NCBI GenBank assembly: GCA_002309765.1
Contig: DBXY01000030.1
Span: forward strand, 33,005-54,142
From: Verrucomicrobia bacterium UBA1200
Lineage (GTDB): Bacteria; Verrucomicrobiota; Kiritimatiellia; RFP12; UBA1067
Direction of reading: 5' to 3'
DNA: 21,138 nt
Made by a program: the position numbers and the translations under genes
Notes under the pieces: model-generated
What the model was told of the DNA's origin: nothing
Database searches by the model: none
Seen by the model: only the letters and a program-made list of their open reading frames with translations
Shown here: piece by piece, positions 6,863 to 15,318 of the stretch
Layout of the letters: each line of letters opens with the position of its first letter
How positions within the stretch are numbered: position 1 is the first letter of the stretch

Positions 6863-7650
6863 GGCGTGGCGACATCTTCAACCAGCAATTGGGTGCGGTT
6901 ATTGCTGTTGAGAGTCGAAACCTCCATATCGCGTATCATCCAGCGGTCGTTCATTTTTTTGACACGCTGTACCCACATCCGCCGGACGGTGTCACCCTGC
7001 GGTCCGATCTGCTCGGCCTGCATGATGCAATGGAGTTGGCGGTCAACCCAGACCCGCACCGCTGAGCAGCCGGGAATCGGCTTCGGCGGTCCGGCGATGA
7101 TGATGTGGCAGTCGCGGCCGTTACGGCTTTCGCCCCTCGCCGGGGTGTCAAAACGGGCGTCTTTCCACCACAGAAAATCCAACGACAGATCGAGCCAGGT
7201 GAGGTCGGTTCCGCTGACCCTTCCGGCAAAATTCGGGGTCTCTTCCGGCTTCTGCTCCGGTCCGCTGAACAGTTTCAGCTCTGCCGCGGCGCCGGGTTTG
7301 CGGGTCATCACCGCGCGCTGCACCAGCGAGGTTCCGCCCGGATCAAGCAGCATCAGTTCCGCGTTCGGCGGGTTCGCGCCCCAATCCAGCATCAACTTGT
7401 AGGGGTTTTCCTGCAAAATGAATCCGCGGAGTTTCTTTACCTTTAAAGTTCCGGTAAGCAGCAGCCGTTCGGTGGGGATGAGCTGGCTGCAGGAGAGCAG
7501 GATCTCCGACGCGGTTTTCTTTTCCTGCTCCAGTTCATTGGCTTCGCGGTCTACTTCCGCCGAGATGGCGGCAAGGTCATCACTCGCGCCGTACACCGTG
7601 CCGGTAACTAATAGTGCCGCCAGCGCGGCCTCAAAAAACATGGTTCTCAC
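6859..7650 (-). CDS. LolA-like outer membrane lipoprotein-sorting protein
   Basis: I use the GTG at 7650 because GGAG lies 6 nt upstream of it. An ATG at 7641 is the alternative. The 263-residue product has a cleavable signal peptide (about residues 1-22, hydrophobic core AALAALLVTGTVYG). The C-terminal half matches the LolA_like type of lipoprotein-sorting proteins: LTWLDLSLDFLWW, NGRDCHIII, a VRVWVDRQLHCIMQAE strand pair, and VKKMNDRWMIRDMEV near the end, followed by a TQLLVED strand. These proteins have a half-barrel that shields lipid or lipoprotein acyl chains in the periplasm. It sits 9 nt after the giant GspK-like gene and overlaps the CNNM gene by 4 nt. A role in moving lipid-anchored parts of the same machine is possible but inferred from position only. 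Confidence 0.75.
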   Translation of the reverse strand: MRTMFFEAALAALLVTGTVYGASDDLAAISAEVDREANELEQEKKTASEILLSCSQLIPTERLLLTGTLKVKKLRGFILQENPYKLMLDWGANPPNAELMLLDPGGTSLVQRAVMTRKPGAAAELKLFSGPEQKPEETPNFAGRVSGTDLTWLDLSLDFLWWKDARFDTPARGESRNGRDCHIIIAGPPKPIPGCSAVRVWVDRQLHCIMQAEQIGPQGDTVRRMWVQRVKKMNDRWMIRDMEVSTLNSNNRTQLLVEDVATP

Positions 7651-7659
7651 TGCGGTCTC

Positions 7660-10600
7660 CTAATTAAGCCAGCGCCAGCCGACGATTTCGTATTTGCCGG
7701 TGTAGGTGTCGCGGAACACGGTTATAAACACCCGCCGCTCCGCAATAACCCGTGCGTTGTCATCGGTGGAAATCGGGGAAAGCGCCTGTACTGCCAAAAC
7801 GATGTGGTAGATGCTTTGACGGAACGACACCTTCTCGGGAAGTTTTCTCATCGCGTCTTCGTAGTAATCGTGCATGGGGTTTAATCCCTCGTCCGGCAGA
7901 TTCGACACGCTGATGGCGCTTTCGTTGGTACTGCCCGCCAGCAGGTTGGGCATCATTTCCGAGAAGGAGTGCCATCCCAGGTTTACCCCGGTGTGGGTGA
8001 GCGCGTTGGAGTAAATCATCGACCAGCTTTCGCGCCAGTCATCCTCTTCGCGGAATTTCAGCTGCGTTTCGGCGTTGTCTTCGGCATTGGTCCAGCCGAT
8101 GGCGGCGTCGGCGAATAACAGATCCAGCACCGGCATTAAGGCGGTGTTGGCCTGAACCAATCCGCTCGCCGGGCCGTTGGTGGGGAAGAGGGTAAAGATG
8201 TCGAGTAGGGCGGCGCCGCTGACGGACGAGAAAGTGATGGTGTCGTATCCGCGTTCCCCGGGGTTGATCGTGCCGGACGAGGGGTAGCCTGCATAGAGAT
8301 GGCCGATGTCGCCGATGTTGTATAACGGCGAATCGAAATGGATAAAGGGCAGTTCCGCCACGGCGGTGAAATTGGTGGACGGTTTGTAGTCGCTTTTCCA
8401 TTCGAATTCGCTGGGCAGGTTGGACCAGTTGGCGACCCAGGCGTTACGGCGCGGGTCGGGCGCGTAGCGGTTGGTGGCGATATTCCACTCGTAAACCGTC
8501 GGGTCATCGGTGTTGTTGCCCTTCAGCAACGCTTCGTCCACAATGATTTCGCCCTTGCCCACGTCTTCGCTTTCAATCATGTAGGTCTCCATCGCGTCGG
8601 TGGTGTTGTCGGGCTTGATGGTCACCAGCGGACGGATCCAGATGCGGTTGCTGTTTTTCCCGATCGGCAGATAGTTGGTGACGGACACAAATTCGCCGAC
8701 CTCACCTTCGGGTGCGCCAATGGTCTCGACTTCCATGAAGTTTACGACCTTCTTGGGGTAGACGGTCCAGAAATGACCGGTAAAGTTTTCCGCTTCGTCA
8801 TCCGGCTCGAAGTATTCTACGTCACCCTTGCGTGAATCGCGGTTGGCGTCATCTTCCAATTCAAACCGGTCGTCCTTGGTGAGGTTGCCGAGGGACGGGG
8901 TTTTGTTGGACGGGAAGAGCCGGTTTAGCATATTTGGAACGCGGACGGCAAAGTTCTCGAAGAAGCGTTCCCAATTGCCGTCGTCTATCGAAACCGCAGT
9001 GTCGGTCAGCTGTTCGTACAGCGAATCGACGCTGTTGGAGGTCGCCGCCAAGGTTATGAGCAGGGCGTCTAGCATATCGCCCAAGTCGTCGGGCCGGGGC
9101 AGGGGTTTGGCCTGTTCGATTTCGGTGGAGATCAGCATATTGGTCACACTGACGGTGGAAACCCCGGTTTCTTTGGCTGGTTCGTTTTCATCACCGTTTT
9201 CGCCGCCGCCATTTTCATTGTTATCGCCTTCGTTACCGTTGTCGGGTTCTTCGGGCTCAACAACCGGTGGGTCCGGTGTCTCAGAAAAGACGAAGGACTC
9301 AATGCCGTAGGTGGCGTTGGTTACGGAACCGTCATCGAGGGTTTCTCGCACTGTGGCTTGCAGCAAGCCGGTTTCGGGATCGAAAAGGTAACCGGCCAAA
9401 AGGTGGGTGTCGTCAAACGTAACGGTAAGCGGCACATACACCGGTTCTGGTTCCGGAGTCGGTTCCGGCTCTGGCTCAGGTTCGGGATTCGGCTCAGGTT
9501 CCGGCTCGGGATCAACGTTCGGCTCATCTCCGCCCGGATTATTGTCATCGCCGTTGTCGATTTCCGGATTGTCGTCAACCGGTTCCGGCTCGGGGTAGGT
9601 GGCGATGGTGGTGTTGAATGAAATCCAGTAGTTGGTAATCCATGAGCCGTTGCCGTTATTGTACCACAACATCCGTGGCGGGGTCTCCTTGAAGATGTAA
9701 ACCAGCTCGTTGGTGGATTCGCCGTCCACATGGCTGAGCACAGAGTTGGTGACCACCACGGTGGTGTAAGTGTTGGTTACCACCTCCTCGGTGAAGTCTT
9801 CCAAAATGTTGGTGGTGACCACATCGACCAATTCGGGATAGAAGGCTTGCCAAATCGGGTTGTCCTCGACCGTAAAGGCGCCGTTGGTGTCGGCAACCGG
9901 CCAGAAAACGTGGTTAGTCATTGACGAGGTGAACCACAGGTCGGAATCGGTGTTTACTAGCCGCCAAAGAGGATGCCGCCAAATGCCGGGGCCAAGTGTG
10001 TTTACGTAGTCGTCGCCCCACATTTTGAATAGCACGCTGTAGAGGGCGTTGCTGGAGTAATTCCATCGGAAATAGTCGCGCAACAGATTTGAGGACCAAG
10101 GGACCTCGGCAGTGGTGGAGATTTCTGACTGGTTGGTGTAGATGCCGATGTAGCAAGCAGGGTTAAGGTCGCCGTTAAATTCGTCCTCGAAAGGTGAAAT
10201 CGGTTCATAAGGGTACCACAATTCCACCGCGACGGCGTAATGGTTGGTAAGCGTGCCATCTTCTGGCAAATCGTAATAGCCGGGTTCTTTGGGCGCGTCG
10301 GGATTGGCGTTGCCGTCGGGGTCAAAAATGTTGAATACCGAAACCTTGTTGATCAGCGGTACCGGCTCGGATAGGTAATCCACGCGGGTCGGCAACACCT
10401 GATTGCCCTCTTCGTCCTCATCTTCGACAAAATTGGAGATTTGCGGCACGCGGTCGGGGTCGATGAAATTCGCAAGATTCCATGCGATTCGGTCTCCGGT
10501 GGGCAATTGCAGACGGCCGCTGTCACCGCCGCGCATTTGGTTTACCAGCACCGTAACAGGATCCAGCCACCGTGTCTTGAAGGTGTTGCCGTTGAACCAG

Positions 10601-11622
10601 CCGGATGACCCGCCGGAGTTGCCTTCGTAGTCCTCCATGTAGTTGGTTACGGAGTTGAGGTTGAATTTGTAGAACCTAAAATTACCACCCGCCCCGAACG
10701 CGCTGTAGCGGCTTTCCTCATTCAGGTCGAGGATTTGCCCGGCGTTGAAGGCAGGTAAGCCGAGTTGCTTTGAGATGGTGTGGCCACCCTGCAACGGTGA
10801 GAGGGTTGGGGAAGGGTCATAAGAGAAAGCCGAAAACGGCAAGTCCTTGCTGGTGTAATCATAACCGTCAGGGAAGGCGTCCGTTTCGTTTCCTGTTGCG
10901 TTGACAAGCCGGTTGGTAACGTCAATCTGCGAGAAACAGGTGCGGACCGGTTTGCCGCCAACAAGCGGCCCGGAGGCGAGAGTGTTTAAATCGTACAATC
11001 CTGAGACATTGAAAATCGCGAACGCCATTCGGCATAGCGGCGCTTGTTTTTGAAGGTTCCATCCTTGATTGCCGATAAAACTCGGACGTTCAATCGGCAT
11101 CCAACCGCTGCGTCCCGGATATTCGTCAATCTGGTCTATGCCGACCGGTACCGGAATGTTGTTGGTAAGGATTGACGGCAGCAGCGCCACCACGTCCCGC
11201 GTAAGCAGGTTTACCGTATCCCGGTTGAAATCTTCGGATGGCGGCGAGAAATACGCTTCGCCGGTTTGAAGTTCAACATCTTCGAGCTTGTTGGTCTGGA
11301 GGTAGGAGTAGCTGAACCACTGGCTGATTGGTACTAGACGCCGGTTGACGGTTGGTTCGGATTCCGGCACCACGTCGGTGTAATTGGGATAGGCAAGGGA
11401 TTTTTCCAATTCGCGCAGCGTCTTCACCAGTGCCGCGTCAAGATAGTCGCGCACGATTTCAGCGTTGCTTTGCTGTTTTACTGTACGCTGGCGCAGTTTT
11501 GAGACGGTAAGGAACGTTGCCGCCAGCACTGCCAGCACCGTAATCACGCCGAGGGTAATCATCAGCGTGGCGCCGGATTCAGGATTGCGAACGAAGTTAT
11601 GGGGATTTGCCGTGCGTTTCAT
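7660..11622 (-). CDS. giant GspK/PilX-like pseudopilin (Verru_Chthon cassette protein A-like), 1320 aa
   Basis: The N-terminus is prepilin-like: 17 residues ending in ESG, then ATLMITLG and a hydrophobic helix (18-41). The usual Glu at +5 is Ile here, as is characteristic of the GspK tip pseudopilin. FNVSGLYDLNTLA at 204-216 resembles the 'deNgkiNlNtL' region of GspK. At 1320 residues it is roughly four times a normal GspK. A hinge of repeated Glu-Pro dipeptides flanked by Asp/Asn/Gly (about 677-730) divides an N-terminal part from a C-terminal part. The C-terminus reads RVIAERRVFITVFRD, then GKYEIVGWRWL. It is the last of the G-G-G-H-I-J-K series, overlaps the GspJ-like stop by 4 nt and has GGAGG upstream. 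I infer a large tip protein projecting into the periplasm or through the outer membrane. It may belong to the Verru_Chthon cassette A family. Confidence 0.75.
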   Translation of the reverse strand: MKRTANPHNFVRNPESGATLMITLGVITVLAVLAATFLTVSKLRQRTVKQQSNAEIVRDYLDAALVKTLRELEKSLAYPNYTDVVPESEPTVNRRLVPISQWFSYSYLQTNKLEDVELQTGEAYFSPPSEDFNRDTVNLLTRDVVALLPSILTNNIPVPVGIDQIDEYPGRSGWMPIERPSFIGNQGWNLQKQAPLCRMAFAIFNVSGLYDLNTLASGPLVGGKPVRTCFSQIDVTNRLVNATGNETDAFPDGYDYTSKDLPFSAFSYDPSPTLSPLQGGHTISKQLGLPAFNAGQILDLNEESRYSAFGAGGNFRFYKFNLNSVTNYMEDYEGNSGGSSGWFNGNTFKTRWLDPVTVLVNQMRGGDSGRLQLPTGDRIAWNLANFIDPDRVPQISNFVEDEDEEGNQVLPTRVDYLSEPVPLINKVSVFNIFDPDGNANPDAPKEPGYYDLPEDGTLTNHYAVAVELWYPYEPISPFEDEFNGDLNPACYIGIYTNQSEISTTAEVPWSSNLLRDYFRWNYSSNALYSVLFKMWGDDYVNTLGPGIWRHPLWRLVNTDSDLWFTSSMTNHVFWPVADTNGAFTVEDNPIWQAFYPELVDVVTTNILEDFTEEVVTNTYTTVVVTNSVLSHVDGESTNELVYIFKETPPRMLWYNNGNGSWITNYWISFNTTIATYPEPEPVDDNPEIDNGDDNNPGGDEPNVDPEPEPEPNPEPEPEPEPTPEPEPVYVPLTVTFDDTHLLAGYLFDPETGLLQATVRETLDDGSVTNATYGIESFVFSETPDPPVVEPEEPDNGNEGDNNENGGGENGDENEPAKETGVSTVSVTNMLISTEIEQAKPLPRPDDLGDMLDALLITLAATSNSVDSLYEQLTDTAVSIDDGNWERFFENFAVRVPNMLNRLFPSNKTPSLGNLTKDDRFELEDDANRDSRKGDVEYFEPDDEAENFTGHFWTVYPKKVVNFMEVETIGAPEGEVGEFVSVTNYLPIGKNSNRIWIRPLVTIKPDNTTDAMETYMIESEDVGKGEIIVDEALLKGNNTDDPTVYEWNIATNRYAPDPRRNAWVANWSNLPSEFEWKSDYKPSTNFTAVAELPFIHFDSPLYNIGDIGHLYAGYPSSGTINPGERGYDTITFSSVSGAALLDIFTLFPTNGPASGLVQANTALMPVLDLLFADAAIGWTNAEDNAETQLKFREEDDWRESWSMIYSNALTHTGVNLGWHSFSEMMPNLLAGSTNESAISVSNLPDEGLNPMHDYYEDAMRKLPEKVSFRQSIYHIVLAVQALSPISTDDNARVIAERRVFITVFRDTYTGKYEIVGWRWLN

Positions 11623-12593
11623 AGCCGCGATCCTCCATAGGTAGTCAGCACGATCCGTCGTGACGCGATTACGCCCATCGCTGCGGCATCCGCTTGGGAG
11701 TCGGTATCATCGGCAGTGGCCAGTTGCAGCCATTGGTTCCAATCGTGCTCTGACTGAATGGCGATGCCGATGTCCACGCGGGTGGGCAGCACATTCGCCT
11801 CAACGTGAGTGTGCTGCGTCGCTTCCACCAGTTTCTTGCCCTGTTCGGTTTCCGTTTGATCTTCGTCGTCGGAATCAGGATCGAGCAGATACCGGTATGG
11901 GATGGTGGAGGTAACGGTCAGCCCGCTGACCCGTTGCAACAGCCGCGAATGCTGGCCTTCGTAACCCTCCATTTTCTGACCGGTGGGATCTTCAACCAAC
12001 GCTTTGCAAATCTCATCCAATTTTGCTTCACGTACCGTTTTGTAAATCAGTTCTCCCAAAGGTTTGGTTTGTTCGTTGGAAGTTTGCCGTTCTATGGGCA
12101 ACTGGTGGCGGAAGAGCGAATTGCGGTAGTAGGTGTAACACACCACATCAATCGATAACCGGTTTTCAGGCTTAAAATCGGTATTGTAACGATAGGAAGC
12201 TGGCCGTGCAAACGTTAATACTTGGTACACTTTTTCATCGGTGGTGGCGGTGAAATCAATCTCAGACAAGTCACCCTGCAAGAAGGCGGGTTCGTCCTTG
12301 TCCGGTTCGATTTCCGCAAACTCGGATTCGGTTGACAAACCGTCCTCGCTGGATCCCGCTGACACCACGATCAGGTTGCCGTTGTCGGTGATGGCTTCCT
12401 GCAAATCGCGTTCGATTATGTCTAGCGCCCGGTCGATCTTGACGCGCTCTTGCGTGGTGTCGGAACCGACTGGCCACAGGTTGGTGGCGGCATCGAGCAT
12501 GGAGTATAGAATCGCGCCGATGATTACAAAAAGCGAGATGGAGACCACCAGTTCGAGGATGGTGAAACCGGAATGGCGAATACGTGTGTTCAT
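11619..12593 (-). CDS. GspJ/PulJ-like minor pseudopilin
   Basis: The ATG at 12593 is chosen over a longer in-frame start at 12668. It overlaps the previous stop as ATGA, has GGGAGG upstream, and leaves a short leader MNTRIRHSG before the prepilin cleavage site. The mature 315-residue protein starts FTILELVVS, with Glu at +5 (E14), followed by one hydrophobic helix that anchors it in the inner membrane before assembly. The length exceeds a typical GspJ (about 200 residues) and includes an acidic insert (DPDSDDEDQTETEQG). It lies third in an H-I-J-K order, which supports the J assignment. In type II secretion, I, J and K form the tip complex that starts pseudopilus growth. The Verru_Chthon cassette C family is an alternative name. 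Confidence 0.75.
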   Translation of the reverse strand: MNTRIRHSGFTILELVVSISLFVIIGAILYSMLDAATNLWPVGSDTTQERVKIDRALDIIERDLQEAITDNGNLIVVSAGSSEDGLSTESEFAEIEPDKDEPAFLQGDLSEIDFTATTDEKVYQVLTFARPASYRYNTDFKPENRLSIDVVCYTYYRNSLFRHQLPIERQTSNEQTKPLGELIYKTVREAKLDEICKALVEDPTGQKMEGYEGQHSRLLQRVSGLTVTSTIPYRYLLDPDSDDEDQTETEQGKKLVEATQHTHVEANVLPTRVDIGIAIQSEHDWNQWLQLATADDTDSQADAAAMGVIASRRIVLTTYGGSRL

Positions 12594-13201
12594 CGTCTGC
12601 CTCCCGGATAGATCAACGAAGTGTAGTAGTAACGGATTTTGTTGGGGTAGGAGGTGCGGTTGGGACACACCAACAGCGACACATCCAAGGTGTCAAGGTA
12701 ATCAATGTCATCCTCTTTTGCAGCCTCTTCCAAATCTTTGCCATTATTACGCATTTCAATCGACAAATAATAGAGCGGAGTCCAGGCGTTGAGGTCAATG
12801 TCCTCGGGGTCATAGGCTGGAGTGAACTTGATGTATTGTCCGCCATCGGTTGCATTGAAAACCAGCAACTCCGGCGTTTCGATATCGGCCATTGCGGGGA
12901 AGGGAATTAGCAGGTCAGACTCTAATACGTCATTCCAGCGTTCGAGCCAACTCAAAACTGGGGTGGTGTTGTTGGTTTGGGAATAAGCTTCGGCGTATTC
13001 GATAAACTGATGGTTGTAATCGCGCAACGTCTCGAAGATCGTGGCGGCGAACTGGTTGCAACGGCGGTCGTTGTCGGTTTCATTGGCGGTGCTGATGCCG
13101 TGACGGCTCAATCCGAAAATCGCCACCACCGCGATGCCGATGGCCAGCATGGCCAGCGCGGTTTCGATAAGGGTGAACCCGTTTTTACGTTTTAAGTTCA
13201 T
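12590..13201 (-). CDS. GspI/PilV-like minor pseudopilin
   Basis: The 203-residue product has a short leader MNLKRKNG, then FTLIETALAMLAIG with Glu at +5 (E13). A hydrophobic helix reaches about residue 29. The 'LIE..lAm.ai.' helix followed by a polar globular domain fits GspI. It overlaps the upstream H-like gene and the downstream J-like gene by 4 nt each, and GGAGG lies 8 nt before the start. After cleavage by a prepilin peptidase (not in this window) it would join the pseudopilus tip with the J- and K-like proteins. At 203 residues it is longer than a typical GspI (about 120). Confidence 0.75.
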   Translation of the reverse strand: MNLKRKNGFTLIETALAMLAIGIAVVAIFGLSRHGISTANETDNDRRCNQFAATIFETLRDYNHQFIEYAEAYSQTNNTTPVLSWLERWNDVLESDLLIPFPAMADIETPELLVFNATDGGQYIKFTPAYDPEDIDLNAWTPLYYLSIEMRNNGKDLEEAAKEDDIDYLDTLDVSLLVCPNRTSYPNKIRYYYTSLIYPGGRR

Positions 13202-13905
13202 TGGGCATCCTCCGAATGGTTTGGCGTGGTTACGGAGGTGGTCCCGCTGGCGAGGTCGATTCGCAACAGACGGTAGATTGGCTCGACTTCGGTTTTGCCG
13301 ATTACCGCGAAGTGTTTGCGGGTTTCGATTTTTATCGCGTGCGAAAGTTTGTCGTCATCGTGAAGTGAAAACGCCGAGCCGTCGGGGCGGAAGAACAGCG
13401 TGGCGGTTTCATACTCTTTTTCTTTGAGCACGATGTTTTCCCCGTCGTCGCCGGCGGATTGCAGCGTTACCGGCACCAGCCGGATGTCGCTCGGGAGCAG
13501 GTGCTTCGGCGAGATGTTGATCACCTTGATTTCAGAGTCGTCGTTCACCATGTCGAAATAGAGGTCGGCGCTCTCGCTGTGCTGCTTGATGATTTCCTCC
13601 ACCGCTTCCAGCGAGTCCACCTCGTTGGTCGGAGCGCAAAGGAAGGTCTGAAACGAGGTGATGCTTTTGACGCTGTTGGTTAAGTCGTTGCCGTAACGGA
13701 ACCCGACAATCTGCTGGTTTTCGCGGGCGATGGTTTCCGCTTCGTCGATGGCGGCGGACATGATGTTCACCGCGCCGGTGAGCGCGTGGGCTGTTCCCCA
13801 GTACCGGAAAGAACCCAACAGGGCCAATGTAAGGATCCCCATGATGGTCATCACGGCGATTATTTCGAAAATGGAAAATCCGGCGCGGAGTTTAATTGCG
13901 TTCAT
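13198..13905 (-). CDS. GspH/FimT-like minor pseudopilin
   Basis: The 235-residue product begins MNAIKLRAG, then FSIFEIIAVMTIMGILTLALLG. The site is cleavable (G9/F10) with Glu at +5 (E14). A segment with DEAETIARENQQIVGFRY at about residues 50-67 is typical of GspH/FimT proteins, where a helix of the form 'l..lr.eAi...' is followed by the first beta strand. It overlaps the preceding pseudopilin gene and the next (I-like) gene by 4 nt each. In type II systems GspH links the major pseudopilus to the I-J-K tip. Verru_Chthon cassette D is an alternative family. Confidence 0.75.
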   Translation of the reverse strand: MNAIKLRAGFSIFEIIAVMTIMGILTLALLGSFRYWGTAHALTGAVNIMSAAIDEAETIARENQQIVGFRYGNDLTNSVKSITSFQTFLCAPTNEVDSLEAVEEIIKQHSESADLYFDMVNDDSEIKVINISPKHLLPSDIRLVPVTLQSAGDDGENIVLKEKEYETATLFFRPDGSAFSLHDDDKLSHAIKIETRKHFAVIGKTEVEPIYRLLRIDLASGTTSVTTPNHSEDAQ

Positions 13906-14645
13906 CGTGTCGCCCCCGCGCTGTAGATGTAGTTGGTGCTGCCGCTGCCTTTCTCGCCCAGCGAGAAAGCGAAGGCGGTAACGTTGGAGATGGTGACTTC
14001 GTAAGAGGTGCTACCGTCCACTGACGACTTCACGGTGTGGGTGAAGGTCGAGTTCGGCCTTAAACCCATAAACAGGATGTATGGTTTGCCCCATGGGTCG
14101 GGGTAATCCACGAAATCGATTTCGTTCTCACGGGACAAATCCAGAAAACGGATACCTTTGGGGTTGAGCGGGTTGGTTTTGCGGGTGCCGTTCTGGGTTA
14201 AGTCAACACGAGCCATTGCCCGGTAAACTTCATTGGAATAGAGTTTGAAGATATCGGCGTTGTTGCCGCCATGCTCATCATCGGTGGTGGACTCGATTTT
14301 GTCAACGAACTCCTTGGGACCGGAGATCAGCAACGGACAGAAATCGATTCCGTTGCGTACCGATGCCGGCAGATCGTCATTCACCATAACGCCGCCGCTG
14401 CTGTCTTTGGCAACCACCTCGCCCGGCCAGAAACCGTATTCGGAATGGTAGCGCATCGCGGCCTGCGCCAGCATGGTGGCACCCGCCTGCGCCTGGCGGT
14501 TGAGCGCGGACCGGTGCACTGTGGTCACGGTAGGGAGCAAAATTGCCAACAGAATCGAAAACACCCCGACCGTCACCATCATTTCAACGATGGTGAACGC
14601 TTTTTGGGTGCGTTTCGCTGTCGGTAATTCGCTGGTTTTGTCCAT
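13902..14645 (-). CDS. GspG-like pseudopilin, third of three tandem copies
   Basis: The ATG at 14645 is used because it starts 4 nt after the previous stop and leaves a 16-residue leader. The longer frame to 14789 would overlap the upstream gene by about 140 nt and has no hydrophobic or pilin features. The 247-residue product reads QKA, then FTIVEMMVTVGVFSILLAILLP, with Glu at +5 (E21). The residue at -1 is Ala instead of the usual Gly. MRYHSEYGFWPGE and, later, DPWGKPYILF are the two hallmark regions of GspG (the Y..yG.wP helix end and the D-P-W-G-x-P-Y loop). SLGEKGSG near the C-terminus resembles GspG's calcium-site 'S.G.dG' loop. It is larger than a normal GspG (about 140 residues). Confidence 0.75.
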   Translation of the reverse strand: MDKTSELPTAKRTQKAFTIVEMMVTVGVFSILLAILLPTVTTVHRSALNRQAQAGATMLAQAAMRYHSEYGFWPGEVVAKDSSGGVMVNDDLPASVRNGIDFCPLLISGPKEFVDKIESTTDDEHGGNNADIFKLYSNEVYRAMARVDLTQNGTRKTNPLNPKGIRFLDLSRENEIDFVDYPDPWGKPYILFMGLRPNSTFTHTVKSSVDGSTSYEVTISNVTAFAFSLGEKGSGSTNYIYSAGATR

Positions 14646-14649
14646 GCCG

Positions 14650-15312
14650 CTACTCTTGCCTGTTCTTAATGGTGAAATTGCTCCAGCTCTCGATCCGCTC
14701 GTCAGGCGGGACTCCGCCGGTGGAGTCGCTTTCGTCGGTCTTGCCCTTGCGGGTGCCTGGCACGTAAGTCCAGACCACCACATCGCCAACCACGTTGGTG
14801 GCGGTGGTGACGAACTCGTCGGCCGGGATGTTTATCTGGTGGTCGCCGTTGGTGTCGAACTTTACGTGGAACTGGCGGTCGGAGATTTTTTCGTCCGAGG
14901 TCGGGGGAAAGGGGTTGACCGGCGGATATGGGGTCTTGGCGTAAAAGCGGCTGAACTCGATAAACGGGATGGCGTCGTAATTGATGTTGCGGATCTCTTC
15001 GGTGCTGGAATCGGTGATGTTGCCGCGCAACACGTTCGCCAGTTGCCGGTCGATCACAAAATATGAGTCGCCGTCGCTGATCTCCACGGCAGTTTCGCCG
15101 GGGGTGTTGGTCGGCCAGCAGTGGTAGTGGGCGTGGTACTGCTTAAAGGCGTTCTCGATGCTTTTGACCTCGGTATAGGTAATGGTGCGGCGGCTGAATT
15201 TCTGGGCGCGCTCCAACCCGCCGTAGAGCATCGCCATCAGCACGCTGATGATTCCGATCACGATCACCATTTCAATCAGGGTGAACGCTGAAAGTTTTTT
15301 CACGTTGCCCAT
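14650..15312 (-). CDS. GspG-like pseudopilin, second of three tandem copies
   Basis: The 220-residue product begins MGNVKKLSA, then FTLIEMVIVIGIISVLMAMLYGG, with Glu at +5 (E14) and Ala at -1 instead of Gly. The helix end ENAFKQYHAHYHCWPTN resembles the 'Y....g.wP' segment of GspG. The canonical DPWG loop is not obvious. The region KFDTNGDHQINIPADEF has an EF-hand-like DTNGDHQI stretch, which may bind calcium. GGAAAGG lies upstream of the start. It follows the first copy after 6 nt and precedes the third by 4 nt. It is probably a structural subunit of the pseudopilus, or a specialised version used under different conditions. Confidence 0.7.
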   Translation of the reverse strand: MGNVKKLSAFTLIEMVIVIGIISVLMAMLYGGLERAQKFSRRTITYTEVKSIENAFKQYHAHYHCWPTNTPGETAVEISDGDSYFVIDRQLANVLRGNITDSSTEEIRNINYDAIPFIEFSRFYAKTPYPPVNPFPPTSDEKISDRQFHVKFDTNGDHQINIPADEFVTTATNVVGDVVVWTYVPGTRKGKTDESDSTGGVPPDERIESWSNFTIKNRQE

Positions 15313-15318
15313 TTCTTA

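Noticed and set aside
9407..9598. Gly/Ser repeat frame on the plus strand
   Set aside because: It is the complement of the Glu-Pro hinge of the giant GspK-like protein, not a gene.
12594..12668. N-terminal extension of the GspJ-like gene
   Set aside because: The ATG at 12593 has a ribosome binding site, the ATGA overlap and a normal 9-residue leader.
14646..14789. N-terminal extension of the third GspG-like gene
   Set aside because: The extension would overlap the second pseudopilin gene and bury the prepilin leader 64 residues in. The start at 14645 gives a normal leader.
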